Part shown: one piece after another, positions 33,087 through 45,100 of the stretch
Layout: each line of letters opens with the position of its first letter
Numbering within the stretch: position 1 is the first letter of the stretch
DNA from: Heracleum sosnowskyi
Lineage: Eukaryota > Streptophyta > Magnoliopsida > Apiales > Apiaceae
Direction of reading: 5' to 3'
Length of the DNA: 64,000 bases
Assembly: GCA_030848705.1 (NCBI GenBank)
Contig: CM061245.1
Location: 37,204,711 to 37,268,710, forward strand
Notes under the pieces: model-generated
What the model saw: only the letters and a program-made list of their open reading frames with translations
Databases searched by the model: none
What the model was told of the DNA's origin: nothing
Program-made: the position numbers and the translations under genes

Positions 33087-34200
33087 GTCATTGCAGCACC
33101 AATATTGACAACTGCGCTGAAAATTGTATAGGTTAGAAATCAGAATGCTGTTTTCTTACCCTATCCATGAGATGACAGTGATATATCTAACTAGAAACGA
33201 CATCCAAAATGTCACGCGGCTCTTGTACCTATTACACTACATAGGTAAAGAGTTTATCAGTGAAAAGGAGTTCTCTCCCATTTTTCCTTTTCATTTGGAG
33301 GGTTGAGGACAGTAACATTTTATAAACCCCGAAATTGTTTAGGACATTAATAATGTTGTACCTTTCCAGTTCCGGCTACTGAATAGATTGGACTAGCCAG
33401 CTTCTGGTTTTGTAGAACCTTGACTATATGCATCCAAATCATTCATAACTTCTGCGACTCTTTCTTTTCCGAATAGTCTTTCTACAGCTACTTCTGCTTT
33501 AGAAATCTTTCCTTGCTGCAATATCAAAGGAATGCGAGTCTACATTTATATTATTTAAATAGAATTCAGCAAACATGGTGAAGACACCTGAATATTTACT
33601 TTAACATTTCATTTTAAAAGAACACTTGTTTTAACTTTGTAAATAAAACCTGAAAGAGCCACCGCGGACTTTCTGGAGAAATTGCCATACCTACTGCCAG
33701 TAGGACAGAGGGGATGGCTGCAATCCCAAACATAGTCCTCCGCCTGACCCAAGAAAACAAAGAATCATAATATCTACGTAAGAAGAAATCTTTCAATAGC
33801 TGGGCAATATCAGTGTTTGATTACGTAATATCTCTACACAATTTAGTCAGTTAACAAAAAACATTCTCCCTGAAATATAAGTGTGCATCAGGAAATACCA
33901 TAGAGGGTTTGATGCTAATGGAACTCCAGCCACCATTGCTGCAAAAATTCCAACACAAATAAAAAGCTGGTTGATTGATCCTAGAGTGCCATGCATTTTA
34001 CTTGGTGATATCTGACCCCAATATTGACAAATCAATATACAAATAAAATTATGAGACAACTAGAAAATTGTGCTCAGAAGTTACTACCTCAGATATGTAT
34101 TGTGGCATAATGATATATGAGATGCCAATACTAATACCAGCAAGTAAGCGGCCAATTATCATTGTCTAAACACTCTGAGCCGTGGCTGCAAATGGGAGTG
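33087..34200 (-). pseudogene. Captured fragment of a plastidic glucose transporter gene (pGlcT-type)
   Basis: Exon pieces on the minus strand with introns between: about 34200-34088 (MIIGRLLAGISIGISYIIM, preceded by a TAG), 34011-33899 (HGTLGSINQLFICVGIFAA), 33743-33650 (RTMFGIAAIPSVLLAVGMA, SPESPRWLF), 33515-33362 (QGKISKAEVAVERLFGKERV, then PEAG and a TAG), and a short piece near 33110-33087 (AVVNIGAA). This is the middle of a major-facilitator sugar porter, best fitting the inner-envelope glucose exporter of plastids. Splice sites are mostly kept. Two stops and the missing ends make it non-functional. Confidence 0.82.
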
Positions 34201-34545
34201 GAATTGGCTACAAATGAACAAGATTGGACCAGTTCTGGATATATTTTGACAAGATCCACAACAGTCTAACTAGATTAAATTGGACAATTGATCTTCTTTT
34301 CTGGCGGTCAGAAACTATGGATGAGAAAAGTGACCTTTATCTAATTTTCTCTTACTTGCCAAGTTAATGCATGTGAAGACAGAACTTGATCTAGACTATA
34401 CATGTTTTCCATACCCTGTAGCAAATAAGATACTTATTTCATTTAAGACGTTATCAACAGAGAGATAAAAGACAAAAATCTATATACCACTGAACTCAAG
34501 AGCATTGGTTCTAAATTTGGGAGAAGAAATAACATAGGAACTAAC

Positions 34546-34945
34546 CACAGTGAATCGTCTGATGTACATGATGTGTCCGATAAATAGCTCTACCCAATGA
34601 AATGTTGCAGCAGAGAGGTCACTAGCATTACCCAATATAATATGCAACATTCTTTTCAGACCCTCCCTTGTATCCTGATGCCCACATTGAAGCCAAAAGG
34701 AACTACAGTCAGTCTTTGTAATTTGTCCTCGCCATTTCTCCCACACCTAGTCAAGACAGCAGAGCAAATAAGCTGAAGGAGTCAAGAACCAGGTTTACAA
34801 AATAATACCCAACATACCTTTACAAAATCAGGCTTAGTTTCATAGCATTCGTCTAATTTTCCTGCTGATAGATTAGGGCGCAGGCGTGGCATTTTTGAGA
34901 CAAGAACAACAACAGTCTCTACCAATGCATTCTCTGTCTGTTTCA
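34546..34945 (-). pseudogene. Captured fragment of a Nup85 (nuclear pore Y-complex) gene
   Basis: The exon at about 34945-34818 encodes ENALVETVVVLVSKMPRLRP and ends KPDFVK before a GTATGT donor. After a roughly 70-base intron, the exon at 34746-34546 encodes WEKWRGQITKTDCSSFW, then a helical stretch to HWVELFIGHIMYIRRFT, ending at a GTTAGT donor. The order and spacing fit plant Nup85. Only two middle exons are present. Identification is from family memory, not from a search. Confidence 0.78.
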
Positions 34946-35589
34946 ATAGCCAACCAAATGCCAGACAAGTGAGCTGATTGTATATTTTGGTTAACAAATA
35001 TGGAAATCTCAGTGCAGACATTCAAACAAAATTACACATCAGCTAATTCAGCCAACCAATGGAAGCAAAAACTGACATGTTTAACTACCAATGTCTCAAG
35101 GAGACTCCGAAAACTTCTATTTTAAAGTATCTGATTCACATCTATATTGTTTTAAGGAGACACCACAAATCACATCTATATTCAGTCTAATAGATAGGAT
35201 CATATCAGACAATGCCTACTGAGAAAACTCAGTTCAACCCATGGTTTTCACTGGTCAGAAAGCTGGAGGCTCAGATTACTCGAAACAAGTCTTATATTTT
35301 AAAAAATGTAAACATTAGGGCTTGAAGAGTTGTAGTAAACAACAAAAGGGGGAAACCCAAAATCATAAAACATCTCATCAAAACAAGACATACCCACCAC
35401 TAATATTAATAATAATAAAAGTCTACTTGTTACATGCACAAATAATACAACATTAACAAGTAATATCCAGGACTAAAGAGCATAAAATCACAAGAAATAA
35501 AACAATAAAATTAGGGTTTTGTAACCCAAGAAGTTGAGGGGGTTTTAGATCGTAAGTATAAAGAAAAGAAAAGTCAATACAAGAAACAC

Positions 35590-35860
35590 TTACAGTATAG
35601 ATAGAATTGTGTTTCTGGTCTGTGCTGGAAAGGTTTTGTCTAAGCTTACCGATTCGATTAACTTGAGCTTCGATTTGAAAGAGAGAGTGGAGGAGTTCGA
35701 TTTCTTCAGAGTGGTGTGAGTTCGAGAGAGGTGAGGCGAGGTCGATAGAGTGAAAGAGAGAGTGAAGGAGTTCAATTAGGGTTCTTCAGAGGGGTGTGAA
35801 TTCGAGAGAGGTGAGGTGAGGTCGAGAGAGGTGTGTGAGGGTTTTTGTTTAATTGATTTA
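35590..35860 (-). other. CT-rich, leader-like segment near the right end of the CACTA element
   Basis: On the minus strand this is a CTCTCTCGA/CTTCACTCTC-rich sequence with a partly repeated unit of about 90 bases, followed by a 61-codon ORF (MNSFTLSFTLSTSPHLSRTH...) ending near a GTAAGT-like site. It resembles the 5' leader and first exon of a plant gene and lies upstream of the captured exons. It could be a captured promoter region. The gene of origin is not recognised. Confidence 0.4.
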
Positions 35861-36049
35861 CTTTTTTTTAATAGATTTATATTTGTTTTAGTAAATATTG
35901 GGGAAAAGGGGGGAGAACCGGAGAAGGGTGGGGAAATTGGTGGGAAAATTGGGGAAGAAAAAATTGGCTAAGGGGGGAAATTTGTAGAGGGGAAAAATAT
36001 AGGCAAAGGGGGGAAAGTATTAGCGGGAGCTAATTTTTTTTAAAGATAA

Positions 36050-36172
36050 TGTTTAGACATCAGTTAAGATATAATCTGATGTTGTAACAATACAAAGACA
36101 TCAGTTATTTCTATACTGATGTTAATAAAGCTCTTTTACATCGGTGGCATCACAAACCGATGTTATATGGGC
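36050..36172. repeat. Right subterminal repeats of the CACTA element
   Basis: Copies of ACATCAGTTA, ACTGATGT, CATCGGTGG and CCGATGTTA in alternating orientation next to the right terminal repeat, matching those on the left. Confidence 0.8.
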
Positions 36173-36200
36173 GATGTCTATTGACAGTTTTCTAGTAGTG
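36173..36200. repeat. Right terminal inverted repeat of the CACTA element
   Basis: Ends CAGTTTTCTAGTAGTG at 36200; inverse of 31057-31084. Confidence 0.93.
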
Positions 36201-36522
36201 CAAATTCACTAAGGATGGAAATCAAGGGAGTCAAAGAGGAAACTATGAAAGGAAGGAGTATGACAGAAGGGACAACGATCAAGATCGTAATCCCAAGCCT
36301 CGAGGGTCAGTCATCAACATGCTATTCGGAGGACCAACTGCTGCTGGGTCCTCCCGAAACTCAAGGAAATCCTATGCCCGAGAGGTAATGACTGTGGTTG
36401 GAGAAGCACCGAAACGTGCCCGAACAGAAATATCAATAGGTTTTGATGATTATGACTTGGAAGGAGTGAAGTTTCCCCGCGATGATCCCTTAGTCATCGT
36501 ACCTGTGATAGGCAATTCTTAA
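36201..36522 (+). pseudogene. Tat gag C-terminus, right of the CACTA insertion
   Basis: Gag resumes with codons for FTKDGNQG and an arginine/aspartate-rich stretch, then INMLFGGPTAAGSSRNSR and EGVKFPRDDPLVIV, the usual gag-protease linker of this group. A TAA at 36520-36522 interrupts the frame just before the protease. Confidence 0.85.
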
Positions 36523-39188
36523 ACGAAGAGAGTCCTGGTTGACAATGGAGCTTCAGTGGACATCTTGTTCCATGATGCTTTTATTAAGATGGGCTATACT
36601 GACTCTCAGTTGACACCCTCGAATATGTCCATATATGGATTCAATGGAGTGGATTCGAAGGTGGAAGGCACAATCCAACTCCCTATGACAATAGGGCAAG
36701 GGTCAAATACGTCTACTCAGATGTTGAACTTCATAGTTATAAAGGCAAACTCGACTTATAATGCAATCCTTAGGAGGACAGACCTTCCTGCATTCAAGGC
36801 TATTGCCTTAACTTACCATTTAAAAATCAAGTTCCCAACAAGGAACAAGGTTGGTGAAGAACAAAGAGATCAAAAGATGGCTAGAAGTTGTTATATAGCC
36901 GCGTTAAGGCCTAATGGAATCGGGGGGCAGGTTCTCCCCATTGAAGACATGGATACTAGAGATAATGAGGACAGAAGACGGAAACCAGCTGAGGATTTAA
37001 TCCCAATTCCCTTAGTCCCTGGTGAACCGGAGAAGGTGACTTACGTTGGAGCACTATTGCCTGAACCATTGAAAAGCAAGCTCATATCTTTTCTTCAAGA
37101 AAACAATGATGTTTTTGCTTGGATAGTGGTTGACATGCCAGGGATTGATCCCCAGTTGATAACCCACAAATTAAATGTGGATCTTGAAAGGAATACAGTG
37201 AAACAGAAAAAGAGAAATTTTGCTCCAGAGAGGCAAGAGGCCATCAAACAGGAAGTAGAAAAGCTTCTAGAGGCCGGGTTCATTGAAGAGGTACAATTCC
37301 CATAATGGTTAGCTAACCCGGTGATGGTCAAAAAAGCCAATGGAAAATGGAGAATGTGTGTAGACTTCACCGATTTGAACGATGCATGTCCTAAGGATTG
37401 TTTTCCCTTACCAAGGATTGATGCCCTAATAGATGCCACAGCTGGGCACGAGATGCTAAGTTTCATGGATGGCTTCAGTGGATACAACCAAATCAAAATG
37501 CACAAAGATGACGTCTCCAAGGTATCATTCATCACTAACTTTGGTGTTTTCTGTTATCTAGTCATGGCATTTGGACTTAAGAATGCAGGGGCAACATACC
37601 AAAGGTTGGTGAACAAAATTTTTGAACACCTGATTGGAAAAACCATGGAGGTCTACGTGGATGACATGTTGGTTAAAAGCCTCGATAAGGCCGATCATAT
37701 AAACCATCTGCGAGAAGCGTTTGAAGTGCTGAGGCACCACAAGATGATGTTGAATCCAGCTAAATGTGCCTTTGGTGTAGGCTCAGGGAAGTTTTTAGGC
37801 CTGATGGTTTCCAAGTGAGGAATCGAGGCTAATCCCGACAAAATCAAAGAAATTCTAGACATGGAACCACAATGGACTGTCAAGGATGTCCAAAAATTAA
37901 TGGGAAGAGTGGCGGCTTTGGGAATATTCATCTCCAAGTCAGGAGAAAAGTCCTTACCTTTCTTCAAAGCACTCAAGAACGTGAAATTTTTTGAGTGGAC
38001 AACTGAAAGCCAGGAGGCCTTTGAGGCCTTGAAGAAGTACATGGCTGAGGCACCACTATTGGCAAAGCCAAAGCCAGGAGAAATTCTCTATTTGTACTTG
38101 GCTGTTTCTAACACAGCCCTCGGAGCCGTTTTGGTAAAAGAAGAGTTGAAGGTTCAGAAGCCCCTTTTATTACGTAAGCAAGATTCTACATGGGGCAGAA
38201 ATAAACTACTCTACGATAGAGAAGTTTGCCTTAGCCTTGATAATGGCCTCAAGAAAGCTACGCCCATACTTCCAGGCACACAAGATAGAGGTCTTGACCA
38301 ATCAGACTGTAAGAAACATCTTGCATAGCCCTCAAGTTAGTGGAAGGTTTATCAAATGGGCTATTGAATTGGGAGAATTTGACATCAAGTAAAAGCCTCG
38401 AACGACCATAAAATCTCAAACACTCGCTGACTTCATGGTTGAATGCACTATTGACAACCAGGAAGTCGGGGGGCAGGAAGTAATAGATGAAGACAAGAAA
38501 GATGAAGACTTTGTGTCCAAATAATGTTGGGTGCTCTATTTTGATGGAGCATCAAAAACAAAATCAAGTGGAGCAGGTTTGGTGCTACAAAGTCCTGATG
38601 GATTACTCATAGAGTACGCACTAAAACTGGACTTCCCAACGACAAACAATGAAGCTGAGTACGAAGCCCTGATAGCTGGCTTAGGGCTGGCTGGAGCCTT
38701 GAGAGTTAAAACTCTGAAAGTGTGTGGAGACTCGAGGCTAGTGGTTTCCCAAGTAAATGGGGAGTTTGAAGTCAGAGACGAAGTCATGGACAAGTACCTA
38801 AAACTTGTCAAGGCCATCATGACTCAGTTTGATGAATGCTATGTGGAACACATTCCAAGGGAAGAGAAGATGAAGGCCGATGCCTTGTCTAAGTTTGCCT
38901 CTTCTGAAATTGAAAACTACGCAGGAAGTGTATACTTCCAAGTCTTGAAGACCCCAAACATCAATGGAAAGTTGGTAGCACCTATTGATGTTGCCAGTTG
39001 TTGGATGGATCCCATCAAATCTCATCTGGAAACTGGGTGGTTACCCAATGATACTTCAGAAGCACGAAAGCTATATGTGAGAGCACTAAGGTATGCCCTG
39101 ATTGAGGGAATCCTATATAAAAAGTCTTTCATCATTCCTTACTTAAAATGCTTGAGACCCCAAGAGGCAGAATTGGCCCTAAGGGAAC
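36523..39188 (+). pseudogene. Tat pol: protease, RT, RNase H and archaeal-type second RNase H
   Basis: Protease has VDNGASVDILF. RT runs from VMVKKANGKWRMCVDF to MEVYVDDMLVKS (YVDD intact). RNase H follows with WTTESQEAFEALKKYM. After it comes a second RNase H of archaeal type, LYFDGASKTKSSGAG, NNEAEYEALIAGL and HIPREEKMKADALSKFA, the hallmark of the Tat clade. Lesions: TAA near 37303, TGA at 37816-37818, a frameshift near 38165, TAA near 38390 and TAA near 38522. Open pieces are 36556-37305, 37321-37818, 37861-38328 and 38531-39188. The last one runs into the SIRE-B LTR; its original continuation is at 50957. Confidence 0.92.
39184..39188. repeat. Target-site duplication of SIRE-B, left copy (GGAAC)
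   Basis: GGAAC is repeated at 50952-50956 directly after the 3' LTR. Removing one copy together with SIRE-B restores the Tat frame across ALRE-LHEGICG. Confidence 0.96.
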
Positions 39189-39703
39189 TGTTAGATATAA
39201 TTACTGATGTTTGTTTAATCAGTGTTTAAGTAACAGGTACTGTTCAGAGTTTAGTCTGAAGTACTTATCAGAGTTTACATGGAAGCCGGTCAGAGTTTGT
39301 TAAAGTCTGACAGGGTGAAAGTTGACTTAGCTGTCGGTGCATATCATGAAGATTCTAGAAGCAATATATTCTGAAGATGGAAAGAAGCAGAATATATTGA
39401 TACAGCTAAGGAGACTGGACAGAGGACTGAAGCAATTCTAATTGATTGCAAATTGTATAGCTAATTTGTAGGAATATCAATTAGAGATTGATTGTAACTG
39501 TGTACTATATAAACACAGATAGGTTATCCCTAAAAGGGATGCGATAATTGATTATTATTCTTGTAACCTAGTAGCTCTTTGTGATTCATTAACATCATAA
39601 GGAGAGAAGTTGTTAATATAATTACAGTTTGTTGATTTACAAACTTGTGTTCTTGATTGTTATTCTCATACATACTTGATTATATTGTGTATTCGGCCTA
39701 ACA
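39189..39703 (+). repeat. 5' LTR of SIRE-B (515 bp)
   Basis: TGTTAGATAT...CGGCCTAACA. U3 carries TCAGAGTTT at 39244, 39268 and 39290. A TATA box lies at 39505. Confidence 0.97.
39505..39514 (+). promoter_or_regulatory. TATA box of the SIRE-B 5' LTR
   Basis: CTATATAAAC, the same word as in the LTRs of SIRE-B2 and SIRE-C, about 190 bases before the LTR end. Confidence 0.8.
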
Positions 39704-39705
39704 AT

Positions 39706-39717
39706 TGGTATCAGAGC
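39706..39717 (+). other. Primer binding site (initiator tRNA-Met) of SIRE-B
   Basis: TGGTATCAGAGC two bases after the LTR end. Confidence 0.96.
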
Positions 39718-39766
39718 CAAGGCTGTTTAATATATACAGTTTTTCGATTCAAACACAGTAATAATC

Positions 39767-42091
39767 ATGTCTGAAGAAAATCAAGCTCCTCCCAAGGTTG
39801 AACAGGTTAAACCTAATTTTGTGAGTCGGTATGAAACAATCAGGGTTCCAATTCTCAGGCCAGTGGAGTATCCAATTTGGAAGGTGAAGATGACCATGTT
39901 TCTGGAGGCTATAGATCCAGAATATCTTGACAGAATCTATGATGGTCCTCATATGCCGACTAAATTGTCTCCTGTTGTTGATGGTCAAGAACAAAAGACT
40001 GTTCCAAAGGAAAAGAAAGATATGACTCCTGAGGACATCTCATCAATTGCAAAAGATGCAAAGGTTAGACATCTTCTCCACAGTGCTTTAGATAATGTTA
40101 TGTCTAACAGAGTAATTGGTTGCAAAACTGCAAAAGAAATCTGGGATGCTTTGGAAGTCAGGTGTCAAGGAACCACTGCTATAAAGAAGAACAGGAAAAC
40201 AATACTCACTCAGGAGTATGAGCACTTTGATTCAAGAGCCAATGAAACCTTGACTGAGACATATGACAGATTCTGTAAACTACTGAATGATTTATCTCTA
40301 GTTGATAAAGAATATGATCTTGAAGAATCAAATCTCAAATTTCTCTTATCTTTACCTGAAAGATGGGATTTGAAGACAACAACTATAAGAGATAATTACG
40401 AACTTGCTGAAACTGAACTTGATGAGATTTATGGGTTATTGAAAACTCATGAATTGGAAATAGAACAAAGAAACAGAAGATCAAGAAAGAAGTCAAAATT
40501 TGTTGCTCTCAAAGTTGAGGAGAAGCCCATCAAGAAGAAATCATCAAGGAAGAGAGCCAAGGGAAAGGCTTTAGTCATTAAATCTGAAAGTGAGTCATCA
40601 AACTCTGATGATGACTCAAATTCTGATGAAGCTTCTGACTCTGAGGATGATGAAGAACAGATGATGCAAATGGCTGCATTGATGGTGAAGACCTTCAAGA
40701 AGATGGGATTCAAGAACTTCAAGAAAGGAAAGAGATTCTCAAGGAAAGATTCAAACTCTGAAAGGAAAAGTTTTAGAAAGTCTGATGGAAGGGAGACCAA
40801 GTCTGGCAAGAAGGATAAATCTGAAATCCAGTGTTACAAGTGTAAGGAGATGGGTCACTATGCCCCAGAGTGCAAGAAAGGCAAATCTGAGAAAGCACTC
40901 ATCTCTAAAGGCAAAGACTGGGCAAATACTTCAGACTCTGATGATGGAGTAAATTATGCTCTTATGGCAACTGTCAAAGATGAGACTGAATCATCTGAAA
41001 ATAAGGTACCCCTAACTACTTATGCTTATGATACTGATAATATATCTGAATTAAGAGTATATCTGAAAAGCGTACATGTTAGTTATAGGGATCAGACTTT
41101 AGAGAATGAGAGAATTAAATCTGAGAATCTTAGCCTTAAAGATAGAAACAAGTTTCTTGAAGGAGAACTTGAAAATATGAAGCAGATTCAAAAAGAAAGA
41201 GATGATGCTGTTTATGTTGAACAGGAGTTGCTCAAAAGATATAGGCAACTAGAATCTGATCTAGAAAAAGAAAGAAAAATAATCAAGACTTGGACAAACT
41301 CTGGAAGAGACACTCATCAAGTGTTTCAGACAGATTCTGTAGGTTTAGGCTATTGTGAAAATGATGAACTTAAGTTTAAAGACAAGGTTAAGGTTAAACC
41401 ATAACTTAAACCTGTGAAATTTGTTCCAGAGTCCACTAAGTTAAAATCTGTTGTAGTAAGAGAAGCTGATATGGAATCAGATGAAACCTGTGAAAGACAG
41501 GAAAATATTATAACAGAAAATCTTATGGAAACAGAAGCTGTTAGAAAGCCAGTAAAAACTTGTGAAAAACAGGTTAATGTTGGCTTGATGACAGGAAAAC
41601 AGTTCAATCATAAGCTCAAAGAGGTAAAGTCTGCCATGAAACCAAAAGGGTCCAAGAAGAATAGGAATGGAAAGATAGGCATAAATAAAAGAAATAATTA
41701 TTTGCCTACTGCTGCTGCTCCAAGGAAAACATGTTATAATTGTGGTAGTTCTAACCATCTTGCTAGATTTTGCAATAAGAACAAAGATATTAACTCTTTA
41801 CCTTCTACATCAGGAGTAAAGAATGATTATGTAAGGGTTAAACCACAGACTTTATGCACACATTGTGGGAGCACTTGCCATTCTATTTATACTTGTAAGA
41901 GTTATCATGCTATTTATCATAACTATTATGAGCTAAAACCCAACTTAAAATGGGTTAAGGCAAACTCTGCAAGTATAAAGTCTGACAATGTTAGTTTAAA
42001 CTCTGTTGATAGTGATTCCGCTGCAAAAGCTAACACTGTTAAGAAAGACAAAGGATCCAAGCAAGTCTGGGTCCTTAAAACTAACACTTAG
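39767..42091 (+). CDS. SIRE-B Gag (774 codons, one in-frame TAA)
   Basis: ATG at 39767 (MSEENQAPPKVEQVK). The first part (545 aa, to 41404) has the copia gag domain (YDRFCKLLNDLSLVDK, GLLKTHELEIEQ), an acidic serine/aspartate run and the knuckle CYKCKEMGHYAPEC. A TAA at 41402-41404 then interrupts the same frame, which continues at 41405 with 229 more codons holding CYNCGSSNHLARFC, a third C/H cluster CTHCGSTCHSIYTC and the C-terminal VWVLK. Without the TAA it would be one protein of about the SIRE-A Gag size. AAACTCTGA motifs lie in the acidic run and the C-terminal part, where they encode Asn-Ser-Asp. Confidence 0.93.
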
Positions 42092-42110
42092 TGTTTGTTT
42101 GTGATTACAG
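42071..42110 (+). other. GT...AG segment at the SIRE-B gag/pol junction (40 nt)
   Basis: GTCCTTAAAA after the gag TGG codon, gag stop TAG inside, T-rich, ending GATTACAG before GGC at 42111. Excision joins gag to pol in frame although the two are in phase +1. Confidence 0.65.
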
Positions 42111-45100
42111 GGCATCAAAGAGAGCACCCTTATCTTGGACAGTGGATGCTCAGGACACATGACTGGAAATAAAGCCCTGCTATCAGATTTTGAGGAGAAG
42201 GCTGGCCCAAAGGTTTCCTATGGAGATGGCAACATAGGACGTACTATGGGATATGGCAATATCAATCTTGGAAGTGTCATCATCACAAATGTAGCTCTAG
42301 TCTCAGGACTCAAGCATAATCTGCTATCTGTGAGTCAAATCTGTGACAGAGGAAACCATGTAGATTTTCATACTGAACACTGTGAAGTAATCAGTAAATC
42401 TACTGGAAAAGTTGTTCTAGTTGGACACAGGCGCAACAACATTTATGAAGCAAGTTTGGTAACAAACTCTGATGGAAAAACAGTGTGTCTGACTGCAAGA
42501 ATGTCAAATGAAGAGAGTTGGAATTGGCATAAGAAGCTCTCTCATCTCAATTTGAACAACATCAATGAGCTAATAAGAAAGGATCTTGTAAGGGGACTTC
42601 CAAAATCAATACTCAGTCAAGATGGCCTATGTGATTCTTGTCAAAAGGCTAAGAAAAGGAAGTCATCTTTCAAGAGCAAATCTGAATCTTCAGTAGTGGA
42701 ACCTTATCATCTTCTACATGTTGTTCTCTTTGGACCAGTGAATGTGATGTCTATGGGCAGAAAGAAATATGCTCTAGTAATTGTTGATGAATATACTAGA
42801 TATACATGGGTGTATTTCTTATCAAAGAAGGATGAAACTGCTCAAACTCTGATGGATCATGTAAATCTACTGGACAAAGGATCACAGTACAAAGTCAAAA
42901 TAATAAGGAGTGATAATGGAACTGAATTCAGAAACTCAATCATGGAAGCTTTCTGCAAGGAAAGAGGAGTGAAACAAGAATTTTTTGCACCTGGAACTCC
43001 ACAGCAAAATGGTGTAGTTGAAGGAAAGAACAGAACTTTAATTGAAGCAGCCAGAACAATGCTTGATGAAGCAAAGTTACCAACCTATTTCTGGGCAGAA
43101 GCTGTTCAAACCGCTTGTTATACTCAGAATGCTACACTGATCAACAAGCATGGGAAAACACCATATGAGATGGTGAAAAATAAGAAGCCAAATTTGAAAT
43201 ATTTTCATATATTTGGATGCAAATGCTTTGTGTTGAAGACTCATCCTGAACAGTTGACCAAGTTCGAGTTAAAAGCTGATGAAGGAATTTTTGTTGGCTA
43301 TCCATTGTCAACAAAAGCGTTCAGAGTATACAATCTGAGAACAAAGGTGATCATGGAGTCTATACATGTGTCATTTGATGACAAGAAAATAACTGGACTT
43401 GATGACCTAGATAAATATGATCAACTGCGCTTTGAAAATGAAGATTTATTCTCTGATGATGTAAACTCTGATAAAGCGGTTCTGACAAACTCTGACGAAG
43501 CATACTCTGAACCTCTACTGGTAAATACTGGAGAAACTGGACATTCTCAAATTGAACAAAATAGAGAACCAGTTGAGGGGGAGCGTGAAGAAGCTCAACA
43601 AGACACAGCAAGTGAGTCAGTTGAGGAAACTGATTCAAACCATGACAGTTCAAACTCTGAGCCATCCAATTCAGGGGGAGCCTTAGATGTTGCAGAAAGT
43701 CAACATATGAATCAGGAGAGCATGGATCAAGGGGGAGGATTCAATAATGATGCAAGAAACCACTTACCAACAGCAAGAAAGTGGACACAGGCACATACAC
43801 CTGATCTTATAATTGGAGATCCTGAAGCTAGTGTAAGAACTAGAAGTGCTACTACAAATGAATGCCTGTATCATGCTTTCTTGTCTCAAACAGAACCAAA
43901 GAAAGTGGAAGAAGCTCTTCAAGATGCTAACTGGATAACAGCAATGCAAGAAGAGCTAAATGAATTTGAAAGAAATGAAGTCTGGACACTTGTACCCAGA
44001 CCAAAGAATAGATCAATTGTAGGTACAAAGTGGGTTTTCAGAAACAAGACTAACAGTGAAGGTGTAATTACAAGAAACAAGGCTAGACTTGTGGCTAAAG
44101 GTTATTCACAACAGGAAGGAATTGACTATGATGAAACCTTTGCTGCAGTTGCAAGATTGGAGGCCATAAGAATTTTTCTGGCCTATGCTGCACACAAGAA
44201 GTTTAAAGTCTTTCAGATGGATATGAAAAGTGCTTTTCTCAATGGGAAGCTTGAAGAAGAAGTGTTTGTTGAACAACCACCAGGATTTGTAGATTCCAAG
44301 CATCCAGATTATGTCTACAGGCTTGACAAGGCATTATATGGACTAAAGCAAGCACCAAGAGCATGGTATGAAACTCTTGCTCAATTTCTTTTAGAAAGTG
44401 GGTTCACAAGAGGTACAATTGATAAAACTTTGTTTTATTTTAATTCTGGTGATGATTTGCTTTTAGTTCAAATTTATGTAGATGATATTATTTTTGGATC
44501 TACTAATGACAAACTTTGTAAGAAGTTTGCAAAGCTGATGCAGTCCAGGTACCAAATGAGCATGATGGGAGAGCTTAGTTATTTTCTAGGCTTACAGGTC
44601 AAGCAAACAGATGATGGGATTTTTATCAATCAAGCAAAGTATACCAGAAATCTTCTAAAGAAATTTGGTATGCTTGATAGTTCATCTGCTCCAACTCCCA
44701 TGGCTACAGCAACAAAGCTAGACAAAGACACAGGTGCTACAGTGGATATGACAACCTATAGAGGCATGATAGGGTCTCTTCTGTATCTCACAACAAGTAG
44801 ACCTGATATCATGTATGCCACATGTCTTTGTGCAAGATTTCAAGCAGATCCCAGAGAGCCTCATCTAACAGCTGTAAAAAGGATTTTCAAATATCTCAAA
44901 GGAACCATAACCTTGGGCTTGTGGTATCCTAGAGAATCAGAGTTTAAGCTAATTGGTTACTCTGATGCAGATTTTGCAGGCTGTAAGATAGACAGAAAAA
45001 GTACAAGTGGCAGCTGTCAATTCTTAGGTGACAGATTGGTTTCTTGGTATAGCAAGAAACAGAAGTCAATCTCCACATCCACTACAGAAGCAGAGTATAT

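Larger units (their letters stand above)
31057..36200. mobile_element. Non-autonomous Pack-CACTA DNA transposon carrying host gene fragments (5.1 kb)
   Basis: Terminal inverted repeats start CACTACTAGAAAAC; 27 of the first 28 bases match between ends. Subterminal repeats of ACTGATGTCTAAG type occur on both sides. No transposase frame is visible. Inside, all on the minus strand, are exon pieces of Nup85, plastidic glucose transporter and BSL phosphatase with introns kept, so capture was at the DNA level. Tat gag continues on both flanks. Confidence 0.92.

Noticed and set aside
33124..33306. 60-codon plus-strand ORF in the CACTA element
   Set aside because: Opposite strand to the captured exons, in intron-like sequence, no domain.
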